A stretch of DNA of 49,752 bases from Gemmatimonadota bacterium (GCA_021299375.1 JAJTGR010000016.1:1-49752), one strand, 5' to 3'; shown: positions 1-10,375, numbered from the stretch's first letter. Program-made: numbers and translations. Notes: generated from the letters alone by a model not told the origin.

Positions 1-120
1 CGCGTTTCGTGCTGCCGCGTTTCGTGCTGCCGCGTTTCGTGCTGCCGCGTTTCGTGCTGCCGCGTTTCGTGCTGCCGCGTTTCGTGCTGCCGCCGTCCGT
101 GCTACCGCCGTTCGTGCTAC
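1..120. repeat. 15-bp tandem repeat array at the window edge
   Basis: Six perfect copies of CGCGTTTCGTGCTGC fill 1-90. Two diverged copies (CGCCGTCCGTGCTAC and CGCCGTTCGTGCTAC) follow to 120, then half a unit. The array begins before the window, so its length is unknown. It lies just downstream of the decayed kinase gene on the minus strand. A 15-bp period can be read as a five-codon peptide repeat, but no start, ribosome site or known family supports a gene here. Confidence 0.95.
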
Positions 121-141
121 CGCCGTTTGCCGTCCAACGCT

Positions 142-1752
142 CTACCCCAGCCTCACCGCGGCCCCCACGGCTTCGTACAGTTCTCCGGCAGTGAACGGCT
201 TCTGCAGGAAGCCCGAGCGCTCGCGTCCGGCGAACATGCGCGCCACGTCCTGCTCGTTGTAGCCGCTCATCAGCAGCACGTTGAGATCCGAACGGATGTG
301 ACGCAGCGCCCGCAGCGTCTCCTCGCCGTTCATGTTGGGCATGGTCAGGTCGAGCAGCACCAGCGAGGACTGCGAGGGCGCCGCGCCGAACACGGACACG
401 GCATCGAGTCCGTCCCGGCCTTCGGTCACGGTGAAGCCGCGCCGCCGCAGCAGCGCGGCAGCGACCGACCGGACACTCTCCTCGTCATCGACCCCGAGGA
501 CGTGTCCGGCGCCTTCCGATCGTGCATCGTCGGGCGTGCCCCGTGGCGGCAGCGTCGTGCTCGAGGGGAACAGCAGCGTCACCGACGTGCCCGAGCCCAC
601 TTTGCTGTACACGCGAATGGCGCCGCCGTGGCTGCGCATGATGCCGATCGTGGCCGTGAGGCCAAGGCCGGTGAACTTGGTGGAGAAGAACGGCTCGAAC
701 ATGCGCTGGCGGGTCTCGACATCCATGCTGGCCCCCGTGTCGTGCATTTCGACGAACACATGGGCCCGGGGGTGGCCGTGGTGCCGGGCATGCAGGCCCC
801 GAGATACTCGGCCGTGACCTCCTGGCGTCCCGTCAACACGCTGATCACGCCCTGTCGTTCGGTCAGCGCGTCGGGCGCGCTGGTCACCAGCGTCATCACG
901 ACCTGGCAGAACTGGTTCACGTCCACCTCGATCGGCGGGATCGTGGTCGGCAGGTCGAATTGGAGCGATGCGCTGCGCGAGACCGCCGACCGCAGGAGCG
1001 AGCCCACGTCCTGGATCGTGGACGAGGGGTCGACGGGGTCGACGAGGTAGCGCCCCTTGCCGGCAGAGGCCAGCAGCTGGCGCGTGAGTTCGGCGGCCTT
1101 CTGAGAGGCGCGCTCGATCTCCTGCAGGCAATCGCGCACCGGGCTGGGTGCGTCGAGTTCCAGCAGCGCCAGCGAAGCGTTGCCGAGAATACCGACCAGC
1201 AGGTTGTTGGAGTCGTGGGCGATGCCCCCGGCGAGGATGCCGAGCGACTCCAGCTTCTGGGCTTGCGGCATCGGCGCGTCGATGCGCACGCGTTCCTCCT
1301 CGGCGTGCACGTCGGCCGTGACCTCCAGGGCCGTACCCACCAGACGGCTCGCCGCCGACTCACTGTCGGGAACGAGCATGGCGCTCACCTGCAGGTGGCG
1401 GACCGTGCCATCCGGGCGAACGACGCGGGTGCGCAGCATCTGCTTGTCACCCGCCGCGATCGCCCGCAGCATGACGGCCGCACCGAATCCCGGTCCTCGG
1501 GATAATGAGCGGCAAGGCCATGGCGGGATCGACCTGCGACGGATCGGAGGTGTCGAGATCGAAGCCGAACAGGCGGATGAGTTGGTCGGACCACGTCCGC
1601 CGCCCCGTCTGCAGGTCGTACTCGAAGCTTCCGACCATCGCGGCCTCCTGGGCGAGCCGCAGCGTCCCCTCGCTTCGGCAGCAAAGGCCGGAAGGGCGGC
1701 GTTCCATTCCCATCGGATGACGATGGCACGTGGTTCTGCATCGGAATTCCAA
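142..1752 (-). pseudogene. Decayed hybrid sensor histidine kinase (PAS-HisKA-HATPase-receiver)
   Basis: Read from the right, fragments of one protein lie in three frames. A PAS segment (MVGSFEYDLQTG, about 1635) is followed by HPEDRDSV-like residues in another frame near 1500. A HisKA helix then carries GIAHDSNNLL (about 1190-1235), and an ATPase domain changes frame near 765-775 in a G/C run. A complete receiver domain closes the protein (LVLLDLTMPNMNG, phosphoacceptor Asp; C-terminal KPFT). Beyond the frameshifts, key boxes are eroded: the usual HDFNN is HDSNN, the N-box asparagines are missing (MTLVTSAPDAL), and the G2 box is shortened to TKFTGLGL. Intact relatives are soluble or membrane hybrid kinases. 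The receiver frame remains open, so a short receiver-bearing peptide could still be made. The N-terminal boundary is uncertain. Confidence 0.8.
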
Positions 1753-1924
1753 TCGTGCCCCGTGGCCTCAGGGGCGTCTCACAGCGGACGGAGTCGCGGC
1801 ATCGCGAGCTCAGCCGTAAAGAACCATCGAACACTGAAGCCGCCAACCAGATGGACCACAAGTAGTGGGACCCAAGGGCCAACTCGGCAAAGCGCCGTGG
1901 AAGCCGCCCCGCCCCCGTCGACGA

Positions 1925-4054
1925 TCAGAACTCGATTTGGGTTCCCAGCTCCACCACCCGATTGGGGGGGATGCAGAAAAACTCGGTGGCGGAGCGCGCA
2001 TTCCGGGCCATGATGGCGAACACGATCTTGCGCCAGCGTGACAGTGCGATCTTGTCGCCGGTCTTGCTTGCCACCGGGATGAGACGCTCGCGCCCCAGGA
2101 AGTAGCTCGTTTCCATGGGCTTGCAGCGAATGCCCATCCGGTCCACCACCTCCAGGACGCTCGGCACGTTCGGCGTCTGCATGAAGCCATAGGACGCCAC
2201 CACTCGCCAGAACCCGTGGCCCAGCGGCATCACGCGTACACGCTCGGCGGCCCGTGTCTCCGGCACGTCGGCCGTCTTCACCGACACCAGCAGCACCCGC
2301 TCATGCAGCACCTTGTTGTGTTTGAGGTGGTGCAGCAGCACCGGGGGCACGCCGTCGTCGCTGCCGGTCATGAACACCGCCGTACCCGGTACACGATGCA
2401 CCTTCGACTTCTCGACGCCGTCGAGGAAGAGCCCGAGCGGCATGGTGCCCTCGGCCAGCCGCTGGTTGAGCAGCAGACGGCCGCGTTTCCAGGTGAGCAT
2501 GAGCAGGAAGAGCACGAGCCCGAGCGCCATGGGTACCCACCCCCCGTGCATGATCTTCACCACGTTCGCGCTGAAGAAGCAGATGTCCACCGTCACGAAC
2601 AGTGACACGAGCGCGAGGGCTTGCCACGCCTTCCAGCGGAAACGGATGCGTGCCACGATGTAGAACAGGAGGCTCGTGATGAGCATCGTACCGGTGACGG
2701 CGATCCCGTACGCCGCGCCGAGCGCCGACGTATTGCGGAAGCTCATCACGATGATCAGGCACCCCACGGCGATGAACCAGTTCACCTCGGGGATGTAGAT
2801 CTGCCCCTCTTCCACCGTTGAGGTGTGCCGGATCTCGAGCCGGGGGATGAAGCCGAGCGCAATGCCCTGGCGTGTGGTGGAGAACGCCCCGGAGATCATG
2901 GCCTGAGAGGCCACGATGGCCGCCAGCGTGGCGATCACGAGCAGCGGAATGAGGAACCAGGGCGGCGCCAGCAGGAAGAACGGATTCTCCGCGGCGGCGG
3001 GATTCTCCAGCAAGAGGGCGCCCTGCCCGAAGTAGTTGAGCAGGAGCGATGGGAACACGAGGAAGATCCACGCGAACCGGATCGGCTTGCGTCCGAAGTG
3101 GCCCATGTCCGCATAGAGCGCTTCGCCGCCGGTGATCACGAGCACCACGGACCCCAGCACAAAAAAGGACAGGGTCCCGTTCGCCCGCACGAATTGCACG
3201 GCGTACCAGGGGTTGACCGCCGCGAGGATCGACGGCTGCTGCGCGATCTCCACGGCCCCGAGCACGGCGATGGTGATGAACCAGATCAGGGTGATCGGAC
3301 CGAACGCCTTGCCCACCAGGTCAGTCCCGAAGCGCTGCACGAAGAACAGGGTCGCCAGGATGACGACCGTGAACGGCACGATGTAGGCCGCCAACGAGGG
3401 GATGGCGAATTCCAGCCCCTCCATGGCGCCGAGCACACTCATGGCCGGGGTGATGATGCCATCGCCGTAGAGCAGGGCCGTGCCGAAGAGGGCCAGCGCC
3501 ACGATGAGTCGCCCCTTGGCCACGGTCTGCGGGGTACCGCGCGGGAAGATCAGGGCGAGGAGGGCGAACTGGCCACCTTCACCGCGATTGTCGGCGCGAA
3601 GCACGAAGCTCACGTACTTCACGCTGATCACCAGCGTGAGCGCCCACACAATGAGGGAGAGTACGCCGAACACGTTGTCGCGTGTCGGCTGCAGGCCATA
3701 GAGGTGGCCGAAGATTTCCTTGACCGAGTAGAGTGGGCTCGTCCCGATGTCGCCATACACCACGCCAAGCGCGGTGAGGGTCAGGATGGCGAGTCGCTCG
3801 CCCGTTGGATCGGTGTCCTTGTGATGATGGCCGGCAGGGGCCTTCGCCGCGGGGAACATGCCAGTGTGCGCCCGCAGCTCCTCGCCAGGGGCCGCCTCGA
3901 GCGCGTTCACGGAACCTCGAGGAGGCGTCGGCCCCGTGGGGTGACGCAACCCGTCGGCCGGTGGGGTCGGCTTGTCGGGAGGGGCGTCGGCGCTGTGGTG
4001 GGGATCGGCCTCGCCGCTGGACGGCGAGGCCGGTGGAGTGGAATCGTCGGGCAT
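1925..4054 (-). CDS. kup: Kup-family low-affinity potassium uptake protein
   Basis: An inner-membrane K+/H+ symporter of the Kup/HAK/KT family, 709 aa against about 620-630 in typical members. The family hallmark GDIGTSPLYS lies at residues 101-110. About twelve hydrophobic segments follow to about residue 520, including GDGIITPAMSVLGAMEG, and a soluble C-terminal domain ends the protein. The surplus length is a Pro/Ala/His-rich N-terminal tail of about 85 residues. Met66 (MFPAAK) is an alternative start that would remove most of it. There is no Shine-Dalgarno sequence at either ATG. A TAGATT hexamer stands 21-26 bp upstream of the first ATG. It lies 75 bp downstream of the efflux permease gene and may share its transcript. 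The family call is secure; the start is not. Confidence 0.95.
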   Translation of the reverse strand: MPDDSTPPASPSSGEADPHHSADAPPDKPTPPADGLRHPTGPTPPRGSVNALEAAPGEELRAHTGMFPAAKAPAGHHHKDTDPTGERLAILTLTALGVVYGDIGTSPLYSVKEIFGHLYGLQPTRDNVFGVLSLIVWALTLVISVKYVSFVLRADNRGEGGQFALLALIFPRGTPQTVAKGRLIVALALFGTALLYGDGIITPAMSVLGAMEGLEFAIPSLAAYIVPFTVVILATLFFVQRFGTDLVGKAFGPITLIWFITIAVLGAVEIAQQPSILAAVNPWYAVQFVRANGTLSFFVLGSVVLVITGGEALYADMGHFGRKPIRFAWIFLVFPSLLLNYFGQGALLLENPAAAENPFFLLAPPWFLIPLLVIATLAAIVASQAMISGAFSTTRQGIALGFIPRLEIRHTSTVEEGQIYIPEVNWFIAVGCLIIVMSFRNTSALGAAYGIAVTGTMLITSLLFYIVARIRFRWKAWQALALVSLFVTVDICFFSANVVKIMHGGWVPMALGLVLFLLMLTWKRGRLLLNQRLAEGTMPLGLFLDGVEKSKVHRVPGTAVFMTGSDDGVPPVLLHHLKHNKVLHERVLLVSVKTADVPETRAAERVRVMPLGHGFWRVVASYGFMQTPNVPSVLEVVDRMGIRCKPMETSYFLGRERLIPVASKTGDKIALSRWRKIVFAIMARNARSATEFFCIPPNRVVELGTQIEF

Positions 4055-4074
4055 GTGGGATGTCGGAAACCTGC

Positions 4075-4080
4075 AATCTA
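4075..4080 (-). promoter_or_regulatory. Candidate -10 element TAGATT upstream of kup
   Basis: On the minus strand the sequence reads GTAGATTGCAGG, with TAGATT ending 20 bp before the kup ATG. The same TAGATTGC octamer precedes the cyclophilin, PolX and YggT genes. Its role as a -10 box is inferred from this recurrence and from its TAnnnT form. Confidence 0.4.
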
Positions 4081-4129
4081 CACGGGCGACCTTCCGGCGC
4101 AGAGGGCGGCGTCCATCACCCGACTCGGT

Positions 4130-5353
<1,224 letters not shown>

Positions 5354-5381
5354 AGGATCCTCCAGCTGCTCTGCGGCATGG

Positions 5382-6815
5382 TCACCGCCCGCCCGGTCGT
5401 CCGCCTCCCCCCGCCGCGCCGCCAGCCGGCGCCGACATGCCCGGCATGCCTCCCCCCGTCATGCTGCGGAAGCGGTCGTTCTGCTGCTCCCGCTTGGCCT
5501 GCAGTGCGCCCACGGCAAGCAGTGCGACCTTGTCCCCTTCAGCGAGGCCCGACAGCACTTCGCTGTAGTCGTAGTTGGATGCCCCGAGTCGTACCACGCG
5601 CGGCGCGTACCGGCCGGGCGCCGTCTCCACAAACACGAGAGCCGTTCGGGCGCGGGGACTCCGTCCGCCGCTTGCCGCCGTCGCGCCCGTTCGCTCGCGC
5701 TCATTCGCTCGCGCACCCTGGCTCGCGCCGCTACGGCTCGCGCCGCTACGGCTCGCGCCGTCCCGCGTCGCGACTGCTTGGGTCTGCGCGGCGTCACCAG
5801 ACCGCGCCCCGCCGCCGTTCCCCCGTAGGCTCGCCTGCTGCGCCTGCACCTGCGCCGCCACGCTGTCCGGGTTCAGCTTGAGTATGCCCGCCGCGATGGC
5901 CGCTTCACGCAGCGTACGGACCGCGTCGTTGGCCACCGCGAGCACGTTCTCGCGTCGGTCCACGAGCAGCGAGACTTCGCCGTTCATGCCCGGCTTGAGC
6001 AACCCCTCCTTGTTGTCCAGCGACACGATGACCGGGAACATCGTCACGCTCTGCTGCACCACCGCCTGCGGCTCGATCTTCTCGACGGCGCCGAGGAACG
6101 GCCGGTCCGGGTACGCATCGACCGTGACCCGCGCCTCCTGGTCAGCGCGTACGCTGCCGATATCGGTTTCGTTCACCAGGGCGCGCATGCGCACCTTGCC
6201 GAGATCGGCCATGCGGAGCAGGGTGGTGCCGCCGGTGACGGAGCCCGTGGCCGAGGCGATGACCTGGCCCAGCGCGACCGGCTTCTCGATGATCGTGCCG
6301 CCCACCGGTGCCACCACGGTGGCGTCCTCGAGCCGCTGCTTGGCGAGATCCACATTCGTGGTGGCCCGCACGATTTGCCCCTGGGCCTGGGTGAGCTGCA
6401 GTTGGGCCGTCTCGTATTCCTGCGTGGTGATGACACGCTGCTTGTAGAGGTCGTCCGACCGCTGCCGCTGCGCCTGTGCAACTTCGAGGCTGGCCTGGGC
6501 GCTACGCAGGTCGGCCATCGCCTGGTCGTACTGGTTCTTCACGTCGCGCGTGTCCACCTGCACCAGCAGGTCGCCAGCGTTGACCTGCGAGCCGGTTTCC
6601 ACCGGCATCTTCACGATCTGTCCGGACGCCTTGGACTTCACCTCGATCACGTTGATCGGCTCCACGGCGCCGGTGGCCTGGGCATCGACGACAATGGTAC
6701 GGCGTTCGACGGCGGCCGTCGGGATCGGCGCGCTGGCCTCCTGCTTCTGGCCACAGGCGGCGAGTGCGACCAGCAGCGCACCCGCCAGACGCGGACCGCT
6801 GCGGGGGCGTGCCAT
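5382..6815 (-). CDS. Lipid-anchored HlyD/RND-type periplasmic adaptor
   Basis: A 477-aa membrane-fusion protein. The N-terminus is a lipoprotein signal ending in LAAC (Cys21), so it is probably anchored in the inner membrane. A barrel-sandwich half (about 45-75), a long coiled-coil hairpin (about 75-150), the second lipoyl half (VVAPVGGTIIEKPV) and a beta-barrel follow; this is the MacA/AcrA order. An unusual low-complexity Ser/Gly/Ala/Arg/Glu insert near residues 350-385 coincides with a DNA minisatellite. The tail after about residue 440 is Met/Gly-rich. The ATG shares one base with the upstream TolC stop (TGATG), which indicates translational coupling. It should link the FtsX permease to TolC. 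The family is certain; the substrate is unknown. Confidence 0.92.
   Translation of the reverse strand: MARPRSGPRLAGALLVALAACGQKQEASAPIPTAAVERRTIVVDAQATGAVEPINVIEVKSKASGQIVKMPVETGSQVNAGDLLVQVDTRDVKNQYDQAMADLRSAQASLEVAQAQRQRSDDLYKQRVITTQEYETAQLQLTQAQGQIVRATTNVDLAKQRLEDATVVAPVGGTIIEKPVALGQVIASATGSVTGGTTLLRMADLGKVRMRALVNETDIGSVRADQEARVTVDAYPDRPFLGAVEKIEPQAVVQQSVTMFPVIVSLDNKEGLLKPGMNGEVSLLVDRRENVLAVANDAVRTLREAAIAAGILKLNPDSVAAQVQAQQASLRGNGGGARSGDAAQTQAVATRDGASRSGASRSGASQGARANERERTGATAASGGRSPRARTALVFVETAPGRYAPRVVRLGASNYDYSEVLSGLAEGDKVALLAVGALQAKREQQNDRFRSMTGGGMPGMSAPAGGAAGGGGRPGGR
5690..5767 (-). repeat. Minisatellite inside the adaptor gene, core GCGCGAGC
   Basis: Five units begin at about 5690, 5704, 5719, 5734 and 5749, so the spacing is 14, 15, 15 and 15 bp. 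On the coding (minus) strand each contains GCGCGAGC, and the three left-hand units contain GGCGCGAGCC. Because one spacing is 14 bp, the repeat is read in two frames: SGASR-type peptide in most units and ANERERTG in the others. The DNA core, not the peptide, is therefore what is conserved. Confidence 0.85.
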
Positions 6816-8158
6816 CAGAGCTCCCGGCCGATGAGCGCCGACAACTGCGCGCGGGCGATACGTCCGTCGAGACGAGCCTGGATGAGGGCCTGCCTCGCCT
6901 GATTGAGCTGCGTCTGCGACGTGAGCAGGTCGAGCAAGGTCGATGCGCCCAGCGCATAGCGCTGCTGCTGGACTCGCAGGTCCTCTTCGGCGGCGGCAAT
7001 CGCCGCCAGCTGCACGGCCACCCGGGCCTGTGCGTTCTGCAAGGCACGCATCTGCTGGGTGAGCGTCTGTCGCGCGCTCAGGCGCGCATCGCGCAGCTGC
7101 GCTTCGGCGTTGCGCAGGGCGACATCGGCCTGCACCGTCTGCTGTTCACGCTGGAAGCCGTTGAACAGGGGGTACGAGAAGTTGAAGGTCATGTTCTTCC
7201 GATTGGGGTTCTGTGCGCCCACCAGGAAGAGGTTCCCACCGTCGAAGGTCCGGCTGCCTTGCGTGAAGGTGTAGAGGTACGACATGGACAGCGTCGGCAA
7301 GTACTGCGAGCGCTGCGCCCGGCGCCCGGCCTTGGCCGCTTCGTAGGAGGCTTCGGCCACCAGCACCCCGGGGCCGCGGTTCACCAGCGCCTCGAGCTCC
7401 GTTTCCGTGGGTATCGTCGGGAGCACTTCCACCGTATCGGTCAGCGAGGCCGTGACGGTCGTGGTGGATCCCACGAACCGGGTGAGCGCGGCATTGGCCA
7501 CCCGCAGGTCGTTCTGCGCCGTGAGCACAGCCAGCTGGGCGTTGCCCACCTGAATGGCCGAGCGGAGCGAGTCTGACTTGGTCGCCACACCGGCGGCGAC
7601 GCGCGCGGTGGACGCCTTGAGCTGCTGCTCCGCCTGCTCGAGCTGCGCCTTGGCGGCCGCCTCCGACTCGTGGGCGGCGAGCACGGCGTAAAACTGTTGC
7701 TTGGCCTGCAAGGCCGCGTCGAACCGTGCCTGGATGGTGCTGGCGTCGGCCACGTCGCTGCTGGCGCGCGCACGCCGAAGCTCGGAGAGTCGCCGCCCGC
7801 CATCGAACAGCTCGAGTTGCGTGTTGAACCCGTTGTTGTAGTTCCACGGGTTGCCGGTGATCGGAATCAGCTGCCCCTGGAAGAACTGCACACCCAGGGT
7901 CCGGCCGGTGGACGCGTTCATGGTCAGTGTCGGCATGTAGGAGCCGATCACGGCGCGGTGCGAGGCGCTGGCATTCCGCTCGAGGCCGCGCGCCTGCACG
8001 ACACCCGGCGCGTTGCGCTGCGCCAGCTGCACCGCTTCAGCCAGCGAGATCGGCCGCGCGCCATCCTCGGGCACTGCCGGAACCTGGGCACGCAACGGGG
8101 CGGCCACGAGGACCGCCCCGATCACCACCGCTCGGCCCATTGCACACGAACGATTCAC
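6815..8158 (-). CDS. TolC-family outer-membrane efflux protein
   Basis: A 447-aa outer-membrane channel protein. The GTG start at 8158 is chosen because it overlaps the upstream stop as GTGA and opens directly into a signal peptide (VVIGAVLVAAPLRA, cleavage near residue 24). Starts further upstream would run into the preceding gene. Two OEP repeats follow, each with long amphipathic helices rich in Ala/Gln/Arg and a short beta strand segment, as in TolC, CusC and NodT. It is coupled at its 3' end to the adaptor gene. Together with the adaptor and the FtsX permease it forms the outer-membrane part of a three-component exporter. Confidence 0.92.
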   Translation of the reverse strand: MNRSCAMGRAVVIGAVLVAAPLRAQVPAVPEDGARPISLAEAVQLAQRNAPGVVQARGLERNASASHRAVIGSYMPTLTMNASTGRTLGVQFFQGQLIPITGNPWNYNNGFNTQLELFDGGRRLSELRRARASSDVADASTIQARFDAALQAKQQFYAVLAAHESEAAAKAQLEQAEQQLKASTARVAAGVATKSDSLRSAIQVGNAQLAVLTAQNDLRVANAALTRFVGSTTTVTASLTDTVEVLPTIPTETELEALVNRGPGVLVAEASYEAAKAGRRAQRSQYLPTLSMSYLYTFTQGSRTFDGGNLFLVGAQNPNRKNMTFNFSYPLFNGFQREQQTVQADVALRNAEAQLRDARLSARQTLTQQMRALQNAQARVAVQLAAIAAAEEDLRVQQQRYALGASTLLDLLTSQTQLNQARQALIQARLDGRIARAQLSALIGREL

Positions 8159-8541
8159 CGTTTCCCCCCTCGTGCACGCGCGACACTGTCGGCGTAGCGC
8201 TGGTTGCGCTCGATCAGGCGGCGAAAGGCCGCCGTCTGGGTGCTGTCGAACGAGTTCATCATGAGAACCCGGGCACTGTCGCGCACGGAGTCGAGTGCGG
8301 GACGCACGGTCGCCATGATCTCGCGTGAGCGGGCGCGTCGCCACGCCCACACCGAGTCGACGTGGCGCCGCTGGGCGTCGTTGAGGGCCAGTTCGCGCGC
8401 GAGTTCCTGCTGCGCGTCATAGGCCGGAATGGCCGGCTTGCTCACGGCGCGCTCGGCCGCAAACCCCACGGCGCCGCCGGCGAGGAATGCGCCGAGGATG
8501 AACAGCATCGCCAGCGACTTGGAACGGGAAGACGACGGCAC
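8155..8541 (-). CDS. Spy/CpxP-like periplasmic stress protein
   Basis: A 128-aa protein with one N-terminal hydrophobic segment (LAMLFILGAFLAGGAVGFAA, residues about 10-29), acting as a signal peptide or anchor. The rest is a helical, Arg/Ala/Asp-rich domain. It carries the LALNDAQRRHVDSVW and FDSTQTAAFRRLIERN pattern typical of Spy, CpxP and ZraP proteins, which bind unfolded proteins or metals in the periplasm. Its stop overlaps the TolC start (GTGA), and its start lies 13 bp after the anti-sigma-like gene. It is therefore probably a sensor or chaperone feeding envelope state back to the sigma factor of the same operon; this role is inferred from family and context. Confidence 0.75.
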   Translation of the reverse strand: MPSSSRSKSLAMLFILGAFLAGGAVGFAAERAVSKPAIPAYDAQQELARELALNDAQRRHVDSVWAWRRARSREIMATVRPALDSVRDSARVLMMNSFDSTQTAAFRRLIERNQRYADSVARARGGKR

Positions 8542-8554
8542 AGGTTGCTCGCGG

Positions 8555-8992
8555 TCAGTAATCGAACGGGTTCAGGAACCGCTCGGGGGCATCCGGCGCC
8601 AGGTGCACCCGCGCCCGCGTCATGGTGGCGTCATCCAGGGGCAAGGGCATCGCCGACTCCGCCGCCGCCCGGGCGGCCAGCTCCCGCGCCTGCGCGCTGG
8701 CTTCCTTGTCGCGCACGAAGCTGGCGCCGGCGGCGATGAGCGTGAGGGTGGCGGCAATCAGGCCGGCCGTGCGCCAGTCGGTGGACCGGAATTCGGTGAA
8801 GCCGCTCCACCACGACGGACGCAACTCGTGCACGGCACCGGAGACTGCCGCGGAGATCCGCCGCATCATCCGCTGCTCCGTGGCCTGCCAGTAGGCGTCG
8901 TCCTGCGGCGCCGCATAAAGCGCCCGCAGGGCTGCGGTCACTTGGGGATCCGCGCCCGGGCTCCGCCCGTCGTCGTTCCTCGTGCCGTTCAT
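8555..8992 (-). CDS. Putative membrane anti-sigma factor
   Basis: A 145-aa protein whose ATG overlaps the stop of the ECF sigma gene (ATGA). The first 70 residues are soluble and should face the cytoplasm. One membrane segment follows (TAGLIAATLTLIAAGASFV, about residues 75-95), then a short Ala/Arg-rich outer part. No Cys/His zinc motif of ZAS anti-sigma factors is present, so assignment rests on size, topology and position. The likely role is to hold the sigma factor inactive until an envelope signal arrives, possibly through the Spy-like product encoded next. Confidence 0.65.
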   Translation of the reverse strand: MNGTRNDDGRSPGADPQVTAALRALYAAPQDDAYWQATEQRMMRRISAAVSGAVHELRPSWWSGFTEFRSTDWRTAGLIAATLTLIAAGASFVRDKEASAQARELAARAAAESAMPLPLDDATMTRARVHLAPDAPERFLNPFDY

Positions 8993-9552
8993 TGCTCACT
9001 CCGAAGATTGCTCAGCTGGCGCCGCAGGTGCGCCCGAGCATGATGCAGGTCCGACCGGGCCGTTCCCTCGGGAATTCCGAGGAGGGCGCCGATCTCGGCG
9101 TGCTTGTACCCCTCGACGTCGTGCAACACGATCACCGCGCGCTGCCGCTCCCCGAGCGTCGCGAGCGCCCGACCCAGGCGCGCCCGCAGTTCCTCCGCTT
9201 CGGCCGGGTCACGATGCGGCGACGACAACGTCTCCGGCAGCTCGTCGGCGTCCCGCACCTTGCGTCGCCGCGCGATGTCGAGCGCGGCATTCGCCACGAT
9301 GCGGTGCAGCCACGCCCCGAAGGCCTGCTCGGGACGGAACCGCTCGAGCGCCCGGAAGGCATGCAGAAATCCCTCCTGCACGGCGTCCTCGGCGTCGTCG
9401 TGCGACAGGACGATCGCCCGCGCCACCGCGTAAGCCCGCCGCTGGTGGCGACGGACCAGCCCGGCGAAGGCGACGTGGTCGCCCGCCTGCGCGGCCAGTA
9501 CCAGCTCCCGCTCTTCGAGCACCTCCGCCGACACCGGTCGCTCAGGCCCCAT
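8989..9552 (-). CDS. ECF-type RNA polymerase sigma factor
   Basis: A 187-aa sigma-70 family protein. Region 2 spans about residues 25-95, with the DAEDAVQEGFLHAFRAL -10-recognition helix and the FGAWLHRIVANAALDIARRR stretch. Region 4 spans about residues 125-180, with the helix-turn-helix YKHAEIGALLGIPEGTARS. It has the usual ECF length and lacks regions 1 and 3. It is the first gene of a minus-strand operon and overlaps the next gene by four bases, the usual sigma/anti-sigma arrangement. It probably directs transcription of the efflux operon and itself, but no promoter of the AAC/CGT type was found in the 100 bp before it. Confidence 0.93.
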   Translation of the reverse strand: MGPERPVSAEVLEERELVLAAQAGDHVAFAGLVRRHQRRAYAVARAIVLSHDDAEDAVQEGFLHAFRALERFRPEQAFGAWLHRIVANAALDIARRRKVRDADELPETLSSPHRDPAEAEELRARLGRALATLGERQRAVIVLHDVEGYKHAEIGALLGIPEGTARSDLHHARAHLRRQLSNLRSEQ

Positions 9553-9656
9553 GCGCGCGTCCGAACGGGTACCCCACGGGGTGACGCCCGGAGCGGACGT
9601 GGCAAGCGGGGCGGGAAGAGGGATCGCGGTCAGGGGATCGGGTTGGGTTACCCGAC

Positions 9657-10289
9657 TTACGCATCGGGGGAAGGCGTCGTTGAGGACGGGGCGGACGGCG
9701 TGGGGGCGGCAGCCCCAGCCAGGCCAAGCGCGGCGGCATCGGCCTGCATGGCGGTGAGCACGAGACCGATGTGGTCATCGAGCGGTACGCCCAGTGCCTC
9801 AGCCCCCTGCACAATGTCGTCGCGGTTCACCCCACGGGCGAAGGCCTTGTCCTTCATCTTCTTCCGGACACCGGCCACGTCCACGTCGGCGACAGCCTTG
9901 GACGGCTTCACCAACGCGCAGGCGGTAATCAGCCCGGTCAGCTCATCCACGGCAAAGAGCGCCTTGGCCATGGGCGTGACCCGCGGTACACCCGTGTACT
10001 GGGCGTGCCCCAGCACCGCCTCACAAATCTCCTCCGACCACCCGAGGGCCCGCAGGTGGCGGACCCCCTCGGCCGGGTGCTCGGCGTCAGCAGCGTGGGC
10101 ATCGTTCGGAAAGCGCTCGTAGTCGAAATCGTGGATCAGCCCGGCGATCCCCCATGTCGCCTCGTCCTCCCCCAGCCGACGGGCATAGGCGCGCATGGCG
10201 CACTCCACGGCCAGCATGTGCTTGCGGAGGGACTCGGACTGGGTCCAGTGGTGGACCAGCTGCAGGGCGTCGGCGCGGGTCGGGACCAT
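9657..10289 (-). CDS. HD-domain phosphohydrolase
   Basis: A 210-aa cytosolic protein with the HD metal motif at residues 53-54 (GLIHDFDYERF), an upstream conserved His24 and a downstream Asp in FAVDELTGLI. This is the arrangement of small HD hydrolases annotated as HDIG or HDc proteins. The substrate is unknown; relatives act on nucleotides. The ATG at 10289 was chosen because sequence upstream of it is a low-complexity run with intergenic repeats, although an open frame continues to 10385. The last 15 residues are Ala/Pro/Ser/Thr-rich. It stands alone between two operons on the same strand. Confidence 0.8.
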   Translation of the reverse strand: MVPTRADALQLVHHWTQSESLRKHMLAVECAMRAYARRLGEDEATWGIAGLIHDFDYERFPNDAHAADAEHPAEGVRHLRALGWSEEICEAVLGHAQYTGVPRVTPMAKALFAVDELTGLITACALVKPSKAVADVDVAGVRKKMKDKAFARGVNRDDIVQGAEALGVPLDDHIGLVLTAMQADAAALGLAGAAAPTPSAPSSTTPSPDA

Positions 10290-10375
10290 GGCAACAGTTT
10301 GGGGGACCAGAGGCCGGCGGACAACCGGGGGACGACGAACGGCGGGACCGACGAACAGCGGAGAACGGCAACTAC

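Noticed and set aside
9-194. 61-codon frame over the first tandem array
   Set aside because: Translation is only a five-residue repeat (LPRFV); no start signal, domain or continuation.
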